From Akkermansia muciniphila (GTDB lineage: Bacteria > Verrucomicrobiota > Verrucomicrobiia > Verrucomicrobiales > Akkermansiaceae), in NCBI GenBank assembly GCA_945883695.1, contig CAMCYK010000042.1, forward strand, positions 1 to 32,455: a stretch of DNA of 32,455 nucleotides, given 5' to 3'. How positions within the stretch are numbered: the stretch's first letter is position 1; each line of letters starts with the position of its first letter. Positions 24,101 to 30,690 of the stretch are shown one piece after another. The translations under genes were made by a program, and so were the position numbers. The notes beneath the pieces were generated by a model. It was given only the letters and a program-made list of their open reading frames with translations, ran no database searches and was not told the origin of the DNA.

Positions 24101-24591
24101 GCCTTGATGATGAGCGGGAAGCCGATCGACGGGGCGATCTTCATCGCCTGCTCGCGGTCGACGACCGGCTCCTCGGTGCCGGGCAGGGTGGGGACGTTGT
24201 ATTTCGCGGCCAGATGGCGGGCGGCGGTCTTGTCACCCATGTTTTCCAAGAGGTCGGGCGAGGGGCCGATGAAGGTCATGCCTTCCCGGGCACAGGCGCG
24301 GGCGAACGCGGCGTTCTCGGACAGGAAGCCATAGCCCGGGTGGACCAGGGTGACGCCTTTCGCCTTGGCCATCGCGACGATGCCCTCGACATCGAGGTAG
24401 GCACCGACCGGGCCTTTGTCCTTGTCGAGCTGGTAGGCCTCGTCGGCCTTGAAGCGGTGGCGGGAAAAGCGGTCCTCCTCGGCGAACATCGAAACGGTGC
24501 GGAGTCCGAGTTCGTTCGCGGCGCGGAAAATTCGGATGGCGATTTCGCCGCGGTTGGCGGCGAGGAGCTTGTCGGTCTTGGGCTGCGGCAT
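21127..24591 (-). CDS. pyc: pyruvate carboxylase
   Basis: 1154 residues, the full length of single-chain PYC. Biotin carboxylase domain about 5-460 (KLLAANRGEIAIRIFRAANE, HPGYGFLSEN, AFGGGGRGMRVV, IEMNPRIQVEHTVTE). Carboxyltransferase about 540-830 (TDTSMRDAHQSLIATRMRS, EMWGGATFDTAMRFL, FHTHDTSG). PYC C-terminal region to about 1060. Biotinyl domain at the end with VLEAMKML (Lys1120 biotinylated). It makes oxaloacetate from pyruvate, bicarbonate and ATP for anaplerosis and gluconeogenesis. Residues about 501-518 between the first two catalytic modules are encoded by a period-7 DNA repeat and are Ser/Asn/Thr-rich, unlike the rest. The stop codon TAA lies inside a TCTAACA word. It stands alone on minus; I see no clear ribosome-binding site before ATG 24591. 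Confidence 0.97.
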   Translation of the reverse strand: MPQPKTDKLLAANRGEIAIRIFRAANELGLRTVSMFAEEDRFSRHRFKADEAYQLDKDKGPVGAYLDVEGIVAMAKAKGVTLVHPGYGFLSENAAFARACAREGMTFIGPSPDLLENMGDKTAARHLAAKYNVPTLPGTEEPVVDREQAMKIAPSIGFPLIIKAAFGGGGRGMRVVMEPHQLPALLAEAQNEALNAFGNAAVFLERYISRAKHIEVQILGDQHGNVVHLHERDCSVQRRYQKVVEIAPSVQLDPQVRKDLCDAAVKLAKGIGYNNAGTVEFLYDMDQKDWFFIEMNPRIQVEHTVTECVTGIDLVRSQILVAKGHSLFSPEIAIPPQAEIPCNGYAIQCRITTEDPERGFAPDYGRILNYRSAAGFGIRLDAGSGDAGSVITPFYDSMLVKLTAMGRDFETACQRMDRALREFRIRGVKTNIPFLENVIRDDTFRSGQAHTKLIDTKPELVKFKAKRDRATKLLSYLSDITVNGNTTAKGWKPDKPIPAPRIPHSSNQTSTIDNPQSRDLLLDLGPEKFSQWILDQKRLLVTDTSMRDAHQSLIATRMRSLDMLRIADHYAASLPQLFSLEMWGGATFDTAMRFLKECPWERLRRLREKVPGILFQMLFRGSNAVGYSNYPDNVVAGFVKHSADAGMDIFRIFDSLNYLPNMRVAMEAVREHGKPLCEAAICYTGDILNAKRDKYSLKYYVAKAKELEAMGAHILAIKDMAGLCKPQAAFNLVTALKQDIGIPIHFHTHDTSGLNAASVLAACKAGVDIVDLAMASLSGSTSQPNLNSVCSAIAGTERDPGLDFDALNEISDYWEEVLAQYKPFDTSPRSGTAEVYEHEMPGGQYTNLREQANAMGLGHRWREISRTYADVNQLFGDIVKVTPSSKVVGDMAMFLITRGIKAADVPKLKPGSIDWPESVIDMLAGGLGQPDGGWPADVQAVVLGNKPSTTCRPGELAEPVDLEAVRAEVAKQLGRPASDDDLYSHLMYPQVFADFTAFRGKYDDLSGLATPAFFYGLQVGEEVEVEIDPGKTLFVKLLSLGEADDAGGRTLFFELNGMPRESVVLDKSLVATSKAARLKGDTSDPNQACAPMPGMVTEIAISPGQEVKAGDKLIVLEAMKMLTTVSAGADGVVKELLVKKGDQVDSDDLLLRLV
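23042..23072. repeat. heptanucleotide tandem repeat inside pyc
   Basis: GAT recurs exactly every 7 bp at 23042, 23049, 23056, 23063 and 23070 (units such as TGAGGAT, TGTCGAT, GGTTGAT, GTTTGAT). On the pyc coding strand the units read ATCNNNN. The segment is AT-richer than its surroundings and encodes the linker between biotin carboxylase and carboxyltransferase modules. It resembles heptanucleotide STRR arrays. Confidence 0.85.
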
Positions 24592-24701
24592 GCGGAGGAA
24601 TTCCTAAGCGTTTGCTATCGAATCGGCCAAGGGGAAAGGTGACAGCGGGACGTCTCAATTTGGCTGCTCAACCGTCACTGGGACAAAATTGAAGAAACGC
24701 G

Positions 24702-24730
24702 TTGACGGATCGTTTTTCTCGTGCCAATCT
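24702..24730 (+). promoter_or_regulatory. putative sigma-70-type promoter for a small RNA
   Basis: TTGACG (24702-24707), a 17 bp spacer, then CAATCT (24725-24730). The -35 and spacing are good; the -10 is weak. Transcription would start near 24737, directly before a large hairpin and away from pyc. Confidence 0.4.
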
Positions 24731-24736
24731 TCGCCC

Positions 24737-24825
24737 GTCGCGACAATAGCAGGCGGCCCGATTGATGAGTCTTCCCGGTTTTTGGGTTTTTCCGGAGGTG
24801 AATCGATCGGGCCGCTTCATTTTCG
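24737..24825 (+). ncRNA. candidate small structured RNA
   Basis: GCGGCCCGATTGAT (24753-24766) pairs with ATCGATCGGGCCGC (24802-24815) over 14 bp with one G-U. Inside, CTTCCCGG/CCGGAGG form a second stem (one bulge) capped by the symmetric loop TTTTTGGGTTTTT (24779-24791). TTCATTTT follows the outer stem. The purine-rich strand contains GGAGGTGA but no start codon at useful spacing. A promoter-like sequence lies upstream and no protein gene follows closely on plus until 25504. It matches no RNA family I can name; it could instead be an unusual terminator or leader. Confidence 0.4.
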
Positions 24826-24889
24826 CCCGGTGAGGTTTCCGGAATTTAAATCTGACGCTCGAGGTGGATTTAAGCCTGCGGGACTTGGT

Positions 24890-25082
24890 ATGGATTGCGG
24901 CAGCCTGCTGCCGCTTTCGGTCCGTCAGCCTGCTGACGGGTCGGCGCGCGGCCACCGGTCTTCGGTCGTGCGGGAAATTGGCGAGAGCACCTGAGGTATC
25001 AGCCGTTGATGATTTTGCCGGTGGAGTTTCTTCGCCAGCAGGCTGGCGGAGGGAGAGCGGCAGCAGGCTGCACGCAGTCCAT
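24890..25082. repeat. palindromic repeat, family C (193 bp)
   Basis: Left arm ATGGATTGCGGCAGCCTGCT... (24890-24938) is the near-complement of the right arm ending ...CAGGCTGCACGCAGTCCAT (25033-25082). Each arm has its own small dyads: GGCAGCCTGCTGCC and CGTCAGCCTGCTGACG on the left, GCCAGCAGGCTGGC on the right. About 95 bp lie between the arms. Together with the candidate RNA it occupies the 515 bp between pyc and infA; no gene is seen there. Confidence 0.75.
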
Positions 25083-25106
25083 GGGGGCCGTCGGCCCGGG
25101 CAGGAT

Positions 25107-25364
25107 TCAGGAGGCGGCGGGCGTGCTTTCGATCCGCGCGATCCGCGCAATCCGCGCGCGGTCGAGGTCGTAGGGGCTGATCTCCAGGAGCACGACGGTT
25201 CCCGTGGGCAACTCCGGCGGGTTCGCGGCGAGTTCCTTCGAAAGGTGGGACGTGACCTTTTTGCCGTTGGGTAGCGCGACTTCGAACAACCCGTCGGCGA
25301 GCGCCCGGAGGACGGTGCCGAGGGGGCGCAGGCAATCGTCGTGCGGCGTGCCGGAAGATCTCAT
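25107..25364 (-). CDS. infA: translation initiation factor IF-1
   Basis: 85 residues. The OB-fold core from about 16 to 76 reads GTVLRALADGLFEVALPNGK, then VTSHLSKELAANPPELPTG, and ends EISPYDLDRARIARI, which aligns with IF-1 (GTV-E-L-N--F-V-L-NGH--, SPYDL-RGRI). It binds the ribosomal A site during initiation. Differences: about 12 extra N-terminal residues (MRSSGTPHDDCL), an ALPNGKKVTSHLSKE segment in place of ENGHKVLAHISGK, and an Ala/Ser tail (ESTPAAS). ATG 25364 is chosen as the first Met in a short distance. The longer frame upstream is antisense to the lipoprotein gene. It may be a second, divergent IF-1 copy; that cannot be judged from one window. Confidence 0.88.
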   Translation of the reverse strand: MRSSGTPHDDCLRPLGTVLRALADGLFEVALPNGKKVTSHLSKELAANPPELPTGTVVLLEISPYDLDRARIARIARIESTPAAS

Positions 25365-25503
25365 GGAGCGAGAGAAACCACGGGTCGGACGGGATTTGCA
25401 AGCGCGACGAGGCCACGGCTTGACGACGAAGGGTCGAAACTTCATGTTGTCCGCCATTCCGGACGTGCTGAATCTCACGGCGCTCCAAGTTAGCCTATTC
25501 ATC

Positions 25504-25953
25504 ATGAATCTCCGACTGATTCTTCCAGCCGCCGCCGCCATCCTGATGATGGTGCCTTCCTGCACGCCGTACAAGGAACCTCCGCCACCGGCCCCGGCCG
25601 ATCCGGCGGCCCGGACCAAGACGCCGGAAGAGGAGGAGAAGATCCGCGCGCAGCGCGCGCAGGCCAAGAAGGAAGACGAGGCCAAAAAGAAGGCGGATGA
25701 AAAGAAGGAGTCTGGCGATGAGCCGGAGGGAATCGCCGAAAAAGATCCGACTGACGACGGGGGCTCGGAAGAAGTGAAGCCGCCCGATCGGAAAGCGGAG
25801 ATCCAGGTGGCGCGGCCGGTTCCCGGCAAGCCGGGTTTCGTGTTCAGCCCGTTCAATAACAAGGTGATCGACGTGAAGGGCATTCCAAGCGGCCGCTTGG
25901 TGGCGGACCCGACTTTTCCGGCCTCGGAAAAGATGCACTTCCGGGTCCCGTGA
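25504..25953 (+). CDS. small predicted lipoprotein with charged middle region
   Basis: 149 residues from ATG 25504. The leader MNLRLILPAAAAILMMVPSC ends in a lipobox-like VPSC (Cys20). Pro-rich TPYKEPPPPAPADP is followed by a Lys/Glu-rich, probably helical segment (about 40-95). The conserved-looking C-terminal domain (about 105-149) runs PGKPGFVFSPFNNKVIDVKG, then IPSGRLVADPTFPASEKMHF. I recall similar short lipoproteins with this FVFSP-NNK ending in Verrucomicrobiota genomes, with no known function. It is probably anchored in the inner or outer membrane. It is divergent from infA and ends at a strong hairpin. Confidence 0.8.
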   Translation: MNLRLILPAAAAILMMVPSCTPYKEPPPPAPADPAARTKTPEEEEKIRAQRAQAKKEDEAKKKADEKKESGDEPEGIAEKDPTDDGGSEEVKPPDRKAEIQVARPVPGKPGFVFSPFNNKVIDVKGIPSGRLVADPTFPASEKMHFRVP

Positions 25954-25979
25954 GGATCGGGTTCAACGACTGATTTCGA

Positions 25980-26013
25980 GGAGCCGGTCCCCCTCAGGGT
26001 CCGGCTCCTTCAT
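25980..26013 (+). terminator. terminator hairpin after the lipoprotein gene
   Basis: GGAGCCGG-T-CCC-CCTCA-GGG-T-CCGGCTCC is an 8+3 bp stem, followed by TTCATT. It separates the lipoprotein gene from the tyrA operon, which starts 15 bp further on. Confidence 0.6.
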
Positions 26014-26027
26014 TCCTGGAGTTCGTG

Positions 26028-26900
26028 ATGGAGTTTGAAAAAGTAGCCGTTCTTGGCGGGGGACTTCTCGGCGGATCGCTGGCGCTGGCGCTGATGCGGA
26101 GCTTTCCGGCCCTGCCGCTTTCGCTGTGGGCCCGTCGTGCGGAGACCGTGGCCGGTGCCCGCGGGCGGGGGATCGCGTCCGCGACCGATGACCTGGCGGC
26201 GGCGGTCGCGGGGGCGGATCTGGTCGTGCTGTCGACTCCGGTCGGCGCGATGCCGGACGTGCTGCGGGCCGCCCAGGACCGCGGGCTGTCCCCGGGCGCC
26301 CTGGTCACCGATGTCGGCAGCGTGAAAGCGTTGCCGCACCTCGCCCTGCGGCCTTTGCTGGCAAGGACCGGCGGCCGCTTCATCGGCAGTCACCCGATGG
26401 CGGGCTCCGAGCAGAACGGCATCGCGGCGGCCGAGCCCGGCTTGTTCGAGGGGGCCGCCTGCCTGTTGACCGACGACGAAGGGGTGGGCGAGCCGCAGAC
26501 GGGCCGCTTGGAGCGCTTCTGGCAAGCGCTCGGCTGCCGGACGTCGTGGCTGGATGCCGCCACTCACGACGCCTTGGTCGCGCGGATCAGCCATTTCCCC
26601 CATTTGATGGCGGCGGCCGCGGCGAAGGTCGCGCTGGGGAATCCTGGCGACGCCCGTTTCGGCGGCGGCGGCCTGCGCGACACCACCCGGGTCGCCGGTG
26701 GCGATCCGGGGATGTGGGCGGAGATCGTGGTCGAGAACCGGGCGGCGCTGCGCGGCGTGGTGCGCGACGGGATCGATGCCTTGAGCGAAATGCTTGCCAT
26801 GCTGGAGTCGGGCGACCAAGAAGCGCTGCGCCGGTGGCTGGCGGAGGCGAAGCAGCGGCGCGACGACTCCCGCCCCGACCTCCGAAACGAATTTTCATGA
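26028..26900 (+). CDS. tyrA: prephenate/arogenate dehydrogenase
   Basis: 290 residues. NAD(P)-binding motif VAVLGGGLLGGSLALAL (6-22), VTDVGSVKA (about 93-101), GSHPMAGSEQNG (about 120-131) and ARISHFPHLMAAA (helical domain) identify the TyrA family, which converts prephenate to 4-hydroxyphenylpyruvate, or arogenate to tyrosine. GGAG at 26018-26021 is a ribosome-binding site six bases before ATG 26028; the GTG three bases earlier is less likely. No chorismate mutase or ACT domain is fused. The stop overlaps the aroA start (ATGA), making it the first gene of tyrA-aroA-cmk-plsC. Confidence 0.93.
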   Translation: MEFEKVAVLGGGLLGGSLALALMRSFPALPLSLWARRAETVAGARGRGIASATDDLAAAVAGADLVVLSTPVGAMPDVLRAAQDRGLSPGALVTDVGSVKALPHLALRPLLARTGGRFIGSHPMAGSEQNGIAAAEPGLFEGAACLLTDDEGVGEPQTGRLERFWQALGCRTSWLDAATHDALVARISHFPHLMAAAAAKVALGNPGDARFGGGGLRDTTRVAGGDPGMWAEIVVENRAALRGVVRDGIDALSEMLAMLESGDQEALRRWLAEAKQRRDDSRPDLRNEFS

Positions 26901-28255
26901 GCGAGTTCCGAGTCCGATCGATCCGCGCGCTGGACGCCGCCTTCCCGGTGCCCGGCGACAAGAGCATGTCCCACCGCGCGGCGATGATCGCCGGTCTGGC
27001 CGACGGCATTTCGACGGTCCGCAATTTCCTGCCGAGCGAGGATTGCCTCAACACCCTGGGCGCGATGAAAGCCTGCGGGGTGGCAGTCGAGGTGCTGGAG
27101 GAAATGCCCGGCTTCGGCCCGACCGCGATGCGGATCCACGGCTGCGCCATGCAACTGTCCGCACCCTCCGCGCCGATCGACTGCGGCAATTCCGGCACCG
27201 GCATGCGCTTGCTCGCGGGACTGTTCGCCGGGCAATCCTTCGACTGCGAACTGTTCGGCGACGAGTCCTTGTCGGGCCGTCCGATGGGCCGAATCACCCG
27301 GCCGCTCGGCGAGATGGGCGCGCGGATCGACTGCCGTGGCGAGAAACCCGGCTGCGCGCCCTTGAAAGTCCACGGCACCAAGCTCCACCCGATCCGCTAC
27401 GAACTGCCGGTCGCCAGCGCCCAGGTGAAGAGCGCCGTGCTGCTCGCCGGGATGTTCTGCGACGGCGTCACCACCGCGGTGCAGCCGGCCGACACCCGCG
27501 ACCACACCGAGCGGATGCTCGAGTCGTTCGGGGTGAAAGTGGTCACCGAAGGTCCGGCGATTTCGATCGAAGGCGGCCAGGTCCCGCAGGCCCGCGACTT
27601 CCGCGTGCCCGGCGACATTTCCAGCGCGGCCTTCTGGGTCGTCGCGGCCGCGGCGCTGCCCGGCTCGCGGCTGGTCATCCGCGACGTCGGGCTCAACCCG
27701 ACCCGCACCGCGGTGCTGGATGTCATCGAGCGGATGGGCGCGCGGATCACCCGCACCGTGCGCTCGGCCGCAGACGGCGAACCGATCGGCGACATCGAGA
27801 TCCACGGGGCGGCGCTGCACGGCACCGAATTGCTGCGCGCGGAGATTCCCAACCTGATCGACGAGATCCCGGTGATCGCCGTCGCCGCCGCGCTGGCCGC
27901 GGGCAAGACCGTGATCCGCAACGCCAAGGAGCTCCGGGTCAAGGAAACCGACCGCATCACGACCGTGGTCGAAGGCCTGCGCGCGATGGGCGGGCAGGTC
28001 GAGGAGTTCGACGACGGCATGGAGATCACCGGCGGCGCGCCGCTGCATGCCGCGACCATCGAGAGCCACGGCGACCACCGGATCGCGATGGCTTTCGCGA
28101 TCGCCGGTCTCTTCGCCCGCGGTGAAACGGTGGTCCGCAACACCGACTGCGTGAACACTTCCTATCCCGGCTTCGCCCGCCAGCTCGCCGCCGTCCTCGC
28201 CGAAAGCAAGGACGCCGCCGCTTACGACCTGCCCACCGTTCCCGTGTCCGCATGA
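26897..28255 (+). CDS. aroA: 5-enolpyruvylshikimate-3-phosphate synthase
   Basis: 452 residues from ATG 26897. Motifs: GDKSMSHRAAM (20-30), DCGNSGTGMRLLAG, SLSGRPM, VASAQVKSAVLLAG, LRVKETDRI and HGDHRIAMAFA near the C-terminus; all are EPSP synthase signatures. It transfers enolpyruvyl from PEP to shikimate 3-phosphate, the sixth shikimate step, and feeds chorismate towards the neighbouring TyrA. It overlaps tyrA by 4 bp and cmk by 4 bp, so expression is coupled. The aroA-cmk order is widely conserved. Confidence 0.96.
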   Translation: MSEFRVRSIRALDAAFPVPGDKSMSHRAAMIAGLADGISTVRNFLPSEDCLNTLGAMKACGVAVEVLEEMPGFGPTAMRIHGCAMQLSAPSAPIDCGNSGTGMRLLAGLFAGQSFDCELFGDESLSGRPMGRITRPLGEMGARIDCRGEKPGCAPLKVHGTKLHPIRYELPVASAQVKSAVLLAGMFCDGVTTAVQPADTRDHTERMLESFGVKVVTEGPAISIEGGQVPQARDFRVPGDISSAAFWVVAAAALPGSRLVIRDVGLNPTRTAVLDVIERMGARITRTVRSAADGEPIGDIEIHGAALHGTELLRAEIPNLIDEIPVIAVAAALAAGKTVIRNAKELRVKETDRITTVVEGLRAMGGQVEEFDDGMEITGGAPLHAATIESHGDHRIAMAFAIAGLFARGETVVRNTDCVNTSYPGFARQLAAVLAESKDAAAYDLPTVPVSA

Positions 28256-28908
28256 TTCTCCACCGCGCCATTGCCATCGACGGGCCGGCCGCCTCCGGCA
28301 AAAGCACGCTCGCGCGCATCCTGGCGCAGCGGCTCGGGCTGATCATGGTGAACTCGGGCGCGATGTACCGCGCCGTGACCTGGAGGATCCTCCAGCTCGG
28401 GATCGATCCCGCCGACCGCGCCGCGGTCGTCGACGCGCTGCGCGGGATGGAAATCCAATGCGGCGTCGAAGGGCTCGACTCGACCGTCCGCATCGATGGC
28501 ATCGACCCCGGCGACGCGCTGCGCGGCGAGGAAGTGAACTCCGCCGTCTCCGCCGTGGCCGCGGTGCCCGAAGTCCGCGAGTGCCTGGTTTCCCTGCAAC
28601 GCGATTACCTCAAGCTCGGCGACGTGGTGATGGAAGGTCGCGACATCGGCAGCGTGGTGTTTCCCGAGACACCGTTCAAGATTTACATGGACGCCGATCC
28701 GGGCGTCCGCGAGGCCCGCCGCGAGGTTGTCGGCGAGGTCGATTCGGTGGCCGCCCGCGACAAGGCCGACAGCGGCCGCGCGACCGCGCCGCTGAAGGTT
28801 GCCGACGGTGCGGCGATCCTCGACACCTCCGGGCACAGCATCGAATCCGGCGTGGAGGCTGCTTTGGAGATCCTCGCCGGACAAGGGTTCGTGATGCCCG
28901 CCCGCTGA
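28252..28908 (+). CDS. cmk: cytidylate kinase
   Basis: 218 residues, normal for bacterial CMK. Walker A loop IDGPAASGKST (9-19), NSGAMYRAVT (about 34-43), and the lid/active-site MEGRDIGSVVFP plus KIYMDADPGVREARR are diagnostic. It phosphorylates CMP/dCMP. ATG overlaps the aroA stop (ATGA). The usual partner rpsA is absent; plsC follows 16 bp downstream instead, an order also seen in other bacteria. Confidence 0.96.
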   Translation: MILHRAIAIDGPAASGKSTLARILAQRLGLIMVNSGAMYRAVTWRILQLGIDPADRAAVVDALRGMEIQCGVEGLDSTVRIDGIDPGDALRGEEVNSAVSAVAAVPEVRECLVSLQRDYLKLGDVVMEGRDIGSVVFPETPFKIYMDADPGVREARREVVGEVDSVAARDKADSGRATAPLKVADGAAILDTSGHSIESGVEAALEILAGQGFVMPAR

Positions 28909-28924
28909 CTTCCCTTTCACACCC

Positions 28925-29533
28925 ATGCGTTGGATTTATTGGTTCGGTTGGTCCCTATTCGGCAGCGCCTACCGCTCGCTGTTCGGGTTGAAGGTTGTCG
29001 GCCGTGAGCATCTCGTGCTCGACGGCGCGGTGCTGGTCGCTTCGAACCACGAGAGCTTCCTCGACCCGCCGCTGGTCGGCACGCTTTACCGCGACGAGAT
29101 GTTCTATCTCGCCCGCAAGACCCTGATGAAGGGACCGCTGCTGACGTGGATCTACAAGGCGTGGAACTCGATCCCGGTCGACCAGGACCGGCCGGACATG
29201 ACCAGCCTCAAGGCGATCATCAAGCTGCTCAATTCCGGCAAGCGCGTGCTGGTTTTTCCGGAGGGCGAACGCAGCCTCGACGGGGTGATCGGCGTCGCCC
29301 AGCCGGGGGTCGGCCTGATCGCGGTGAAGTCCAACGCGGTGATCCAGCCGATCCGCATCCGCGGCGCGCGCGAGGCCTTGCCGCGGGGTTCCGGACGGAT
29401 CCGCTTCAATCAGATTTCCCTCCACATCGGTCCGCCGATCCGCTTGACCGCGGAGGAGTTGACGACCGCCAAGGGCAAGCACGGCTACCAGCACATCGCC
29501 GACCGCGTCATGGCGGCGATCCAGGCGCTGTAG
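28925..29533 (+). CDS. plsC: 1-acyl-sn-glycerol-3-phosphate acyltransferase
   Basis: 202 residues. The acyltransferase motifs are NHESFLDP (NHx4D, about 41-48) and FPEGERS (about 112-118), preceded by an amphipathic N-terminus (MRWIYWFGWSLFGSAYRSLF) for membrane association. It makes phosphatidic acid from lyso-PA, or acylates a related lipid. It begins 16 bp after cmk, so is probably the last gene of the tyrA operon. A GC hairpin (GGGGAGCC/GGCTCCCC, 29568-29601) follows, without a T-run. Confidence 0.92.
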   Translation: MRWIYWFGWSLFGSAYRSLFGLKVVGREHLVLDGAVLVASNHESFLDPPLVGTLYRDEMFYLARKTLMKGPLLTWIYKAWNSIPVDQDRPDMTSLKAIIKLLNSGKRVLVFPEGERSLDGVIGVAQPGVGLIAVKSNAVIQPIRIRGAREALPRGSGRIRFNQISLHIGPPIRLTAEELTTAKGKHGYQHIADRVMAAIQAL

Positions 29534-29686
29534 TGTCCCGTCGAGGGCCGCTCCCTGCCGGCCGTGTGGGGAGCCGGCGGGCTGGGGCCGCATGGCTCCC
29601 CGTACGCGTCACGGCGTAGAGGGGGGTGATCGGGGTACCCATGAGCGACGGGATTTTCATCCGATTTCCCGGAGACGGGGGCGTGT

Positions 29687-29692
29687 TATGAT
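29687..29692 (+). promoter_or_regulatory. possible -10 box of the hydrolase gene
   Basis: TATGAT is the only AT-rich -10-like hexamer in the 215 bp between plsC and the hydrolase. It lies 56 bp before the hydrolase ATG, and no clear -35 is seen. Confidence 0.25.
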
Positions 29693-29748
29693 TCGGCTCA
29701 ATCACCGGTGATGAATGAACATCCTCCGGCGGTCAGCCTTCCGAATCC

Positions 29749-30426
29749 ATGAACTCGACCCTTTGTGATCTCCGCGAAAAAGAAATTGTCGTCCCTGCCG
29801 GCGCTGTCGCCCTCCAAGGAACCGCCTTCATCCCGCGGGAGCCGCACGGGGTGGTGATCTTCGCCCACGGCAGCGGAAGCAACCGCAACAGTCCGCGGAA
29901 CCGCCATGTCGCGGCACAAATGCAGCGCCGCCAGCTGGCGACGGTGTTGTTCGATCTGCTGTCGCCCGAGGAAGTGGCGCTGGACGACTCGACCTGCGAG
30001 CTTCGTTTCGACATCCCGCTCCTGACCGATCGCCTGGTGGCGGTGACGCGTTGGGTCGAGCGCGACCCCGACCTGCGCGGGCTGGGGATCGGCTACTTCG
30101 GGGCGAGCACCGGCGCGGCGGCGGCCTTGGCCGCGGCGGCGCGGGTTCCCGAAGTGCAGGCGATCGTTTCCCGCGGCGGCCGGACCGATTTGGCGGGCGA
30201 CGCGGTCAAAGACGTCGGAGCCGCCGTGCTGATGATCGCCGGAGGCGCGGACGAGCCGGTGATCCATTGGAACCGCGAATCGATGCTCGATCTGCCCGGT
30301 GTGAAGCATCTCGAGATCCTGCCGGGAGCAAGCCACCTGTTCGTGGAGCCGGGCGCGCTCGCGCTGGTCGCCCGTCTCGCCGCCGAGTGGTTCCGCGTCC
30401 ATCTCTCCTCATCGCGGCTGCCTTGA
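29749..30426 (+). CDS. cytosolic alpha/beta hydrolase (dienelactone hydrolase-like)
   Basis: 225 residues, no signal peptide. GVVIFAHGSGSNRNSPRNR carries the oxyanion HGSG (about 40-43). The nucleophile elbow is GYFGASTGAAAAL (Ser about 120), the acid lies in the loop after VLMIAGGADEPV, and the His is in PGASHLF. This is a compact alpha/beta hydrolase of the kind that in other bacteria is often fused to a phosphoribosyltransferase-like domain. Substrate unknown. A short TTG-started ORF overlaps its stop by 4 bp, and mnmA follows 264 bp later. Confidence 0.85.
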   Translation: MNSTLCDLREKEIVVPAGAVALQGTAFIPREPHGVVIFAHGSGSNRNSPRNRHVAAQMQRRQLATVLFDLLSPEEVALDDSTCELRFDIPLLTDRLVAVTRWVERDPDLRGLGIGYFGASTGAAAALAAAARVPEVQAIVSRGGRTDLAGDAVKDVGAAVLMIAGGADEPVIHWNRESMLDLPGVKHLEILPGASHLFVEPGALALVARLAAEWFRVHLSSSRLP

Positions 30427-30671
30427 GATCCTCGCCACCCCGATCCCATGAAACCGTCCGTCACTTCGAGGATCTGGAGGACCTGACCGATCCCAAGGAC
30501 TTCTTCGACCGGGCGCGCTTCGGGGCATCGGTCGAGCTGCAGGACCAGGACGGCAACGACATCGTCCGCGCCTGCCTGCCGGAGCGGAACGCGGAGAACG
30601 CCAAGGTCACCGTGGAAAACGGCGTCTTGAAGAGCTCCCGCCTGAAATTGGCACTTGGCACTTCAGCCTAG
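30423..30671 (+). CDS. small acidic hypothetical protein with five xxD repeats
   Basis: Possible 82-residue protein starting at TTG 30423, overlapping the hydrolase TGA as TTGA; no in-frame ATG exists. Residues 15-29 are FED-LED-LTD-PKD-FFD, a three-residue repeat coded by a period-9 DNA repeat (30465-30509). The rest (SVELQDQDGNDIVRACLPER, AENAKVTVENGVLKSS) faintly recalls the strands of alpha-crystallin/Hsp20 domains (LPG-E-I-V-VENGVL), so it might be a degenerate piece of one. The start, and whether it is translated at all, are uncertain. It fills most of the gap before mnmA. Confidence 0.35.
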   Translation: MRSSPPRSHETVRHFEDLEDLTDPKDFFDRARFGASVELQDQDGNDIVRACLPERNAENAKVTVENGVLKSSRLKLALGTSA

Positions 30672-30690
30672 GACCTTACCACTCGCCGGC

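Noticed and set aside
24753..24815. Kink-turn in the candidate RNA
   Set aside because: The internal loop has GA-rich strands, but the tandem G-A pairs and three-base bulge of a kink-turn do not line up.
24689..24994. 101-codon plus-strand ORF across the candidate RNA and palindrome
   Set aside because: It runs through RNA stems and the family C arm, with no domain, no ribosome-binding site and no protein-like composition.
26025..26027. GTG start for tyrA
   Set aside because: ATG at 26028 has better spacing from GGAG, and family members begin at the glycine-rich strand close behind it.
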